DNA of 6,390 nucleotides, from positions 1-6,390 of the forward strand of contig JAFYFK010000176.1 in assembly GCA_017543805.1 (NCBI GenBank). Direction: 5' to 3'. Origin of the DNA: Bacillota bacterium. Lineage in GTDB: Bacteria; Bacillota; Clostridia; Peptostreptococcales; Anaerovoracaceae. Shown in pieces: positions 5,996 through 6,390 of this stretch. A program made the translations under genes and the position numbers. The notes beneath the pieces are model-generated. The model was not told the DNA's origin and did not search any database. It saw only the letters and a list, made by a program, of their open reading frames with translations. Position 1 is the first letter of the stretch; each line of letters opens with the position of its first letter.

Positions 5996-6047
5996 GTGTT
6001 ATCTGTTATTATTGAAGAGGAATCTTAACAACCTTTTTATATAACAC
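5996..6047. repeat. Inverted repeat GTGTTAT/ATAACAC framing the dehydratase promoter
   Basis: GTGTTAT (5996-6002) and its exact complement ATAACAC (6041-6047) are set 45 bp apart, about four helical turns, one on each side of the presumed promoter of the plus-strand dehydratase. They could be paired half sites for a looping regulator. Seven-base arms in AT-rich DNA may also arise by chance. Confidence 0.3.
6012..6043 (+). promoter_or_regulatory. Weak candidate promoter of the IlvD-like gene
   Basis: TTGAAG (6012-6017) is followed by TTTTTATATAAC (6034-6045), which offers TATATA (6038-6043) at a too-long 20-bp spacing or poorer hexamers at 17-18 bp. The gene begins at 6065, so a start in this region would leave a leader of only about 15-20 nt. 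The real promoter could lie elsewhere in 5879-6064. No T-box or other amino-acid riboswitch is visible. Confidence 0.35.
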
Positions 6048-6064
6048 ACCGACAAGGAGCAGAA

Positions 6065-6390
6065 ATGGAACAGAAAAGCAAAAAAGAACGCAGATCCTGG
6101 GCGCAGTTCGACGCCCTCGAAATGGGCACAGGCTGGGACACCGAGGACATTAAGAAGCCTCAGATAATGGTCGAGAGCGTGTATGGCGACTCCCACCCCG
6201 GCAGCTACCACCTGAACCAGCTTACAGAGCAGGCGATCTACGGAGTCTACGAAAAAGGCGGAAAGCCCGCGAGGTACTTCGCGACGGACATCTGCGACGG
6301 CTGCGCGATGCTGCACGACGGAATGAATTACATCCTGGCGTCCCGCGAAGCCATAGCCAACATGGTCGAGATGCACGCAAACGCAGTCCC
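6065..6390 (+). CDS. IlvD/Edd-family dehydratase, N-terminal part (3' end missing)
   Basis: The first 108 residues of a dehydratase related to dihydroxy-acid dehydratase and sugar-acid dehydratases; full members are about 550-600 residues. Recognisable blocks are KPQIMVESVYGDSHPGSYHLNQL (31-53), matching 'kPqIgivnS..e..PgH.HL', and the highly conserved TDICDGCAMLHDGMNYILASREAIANMVE (74-102), matching 'DGIaMgHeGM.YSL.SRe.IAdsvE'. These enzymes use an Fe-S cluster to remove water from a 2,3-dihydroxy acid. The position where [2Fe-2S] members have the first ligand cysteine (NPC-type) here reads HPG, as in the oxygen-sensitive E. coli-type enzymes. Later ligands are outside the window. Divergence at Gly-Asp-Ser-His and at Cys80 suggests a paralogue rather than the housekeeping IlvD, so I give no symbol. 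AAGGAG lies 5-6 nt before the ATG. It is transcribed divergently from the phosphate transporter. Confidence 0.9.
   Translation, partial: MEQKSKKERRSWAQFDALEMGTGWDTEDIKKPQIMVESVYGDSHPGSYHLNQLTEQAIYGVYEKGGKPARYFATDICDGCAMLHDGMNYILASREAIANMVEMHANAV

Noticed and set aside
5999..6376. 125-codon minus-strand open frame over the dehydratase start
   Set aside because: The plus strand encodes clear IlvD/Edd motifs here, and the minus frame has no recognisable domain.
1..6390. CRISPR array, insertion sequence, tRNA/rRNA, riboswitch or phage-like genes
   Set aside because: I saw no regularly spaced direct repeats with unique spacers, no transposase motifs or terminal repeats, and no conserved RNA fold; every long coding region has a housekeeping or transport family assignment.

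Overview
The window looks like a chromosomal segment of a low-to-mid-GC Firmicute, most likely an anaerobic member of the Clostridia. The reasons are strong AAGGAGG-type ribosome binding sites, a TRAP solute-binding protein made as a lipoprotein with a lipobox and an Ala/Pro/Thr spacer (typical of Gram-positives), sigma-A-like promoters, and a clostridial-type IlvD/Edd paralogue. The genus cannot be read from the sequence. All six protein genes belong to recognisable families. I see no mobile element, CRISPR array, tRNA or rRNA, and no wholly new gene system. The less ordinary content is in the noncoding DNA.

Layout. Bases 1-690 (+) are the 3' end of a membrane glycosyltransferase fused to a GtrA-type domain. 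It is followed by a 12-bp perfect-stem hairpin (726-753) that serves as a shared terminator with the convergent operon. Bases 774-3835 (-) are a complete TRAP transporter operon transcribed right to left: dctP-like lipoprotein receptor, a 117-bp gap carrying a hairpin, dctQ-like small permease (probable TTG start), and dctM-like large permease, whose start overlaps the dctQ stop by one base. Upstream of dctP lie a good promoter (TTGAAA-17-TAAAAT), three 10-bp GAAAnnnnnC units spaced exactly 11 bp around the predicted transcript start, and a farther-upstream cluster of CACAAT/ATTGTG half sites. Bases 4080-4198 are an AT-rich tail with a probable terminator. Bases 4199-5878 (-) encode a Na+/phosphate cotransporter with a C-terminal PhoU domain. 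Bases 5879-6064 are a divergent promoter region with palindromes. Bases 6065-6390 (+) are the 5' end of an IlvD/Edd-family dehydratase, cut by the window edge.

Function. The TRAP operon imports an organic acid, using a sodium gradient by analogy with the family; the substrate is unknown. The dehydratase could act on a sugar acid or on dihydroxy-acids. A catabolic link between the two is attractive but unproven, because an independent phosphate transporter lies between them.
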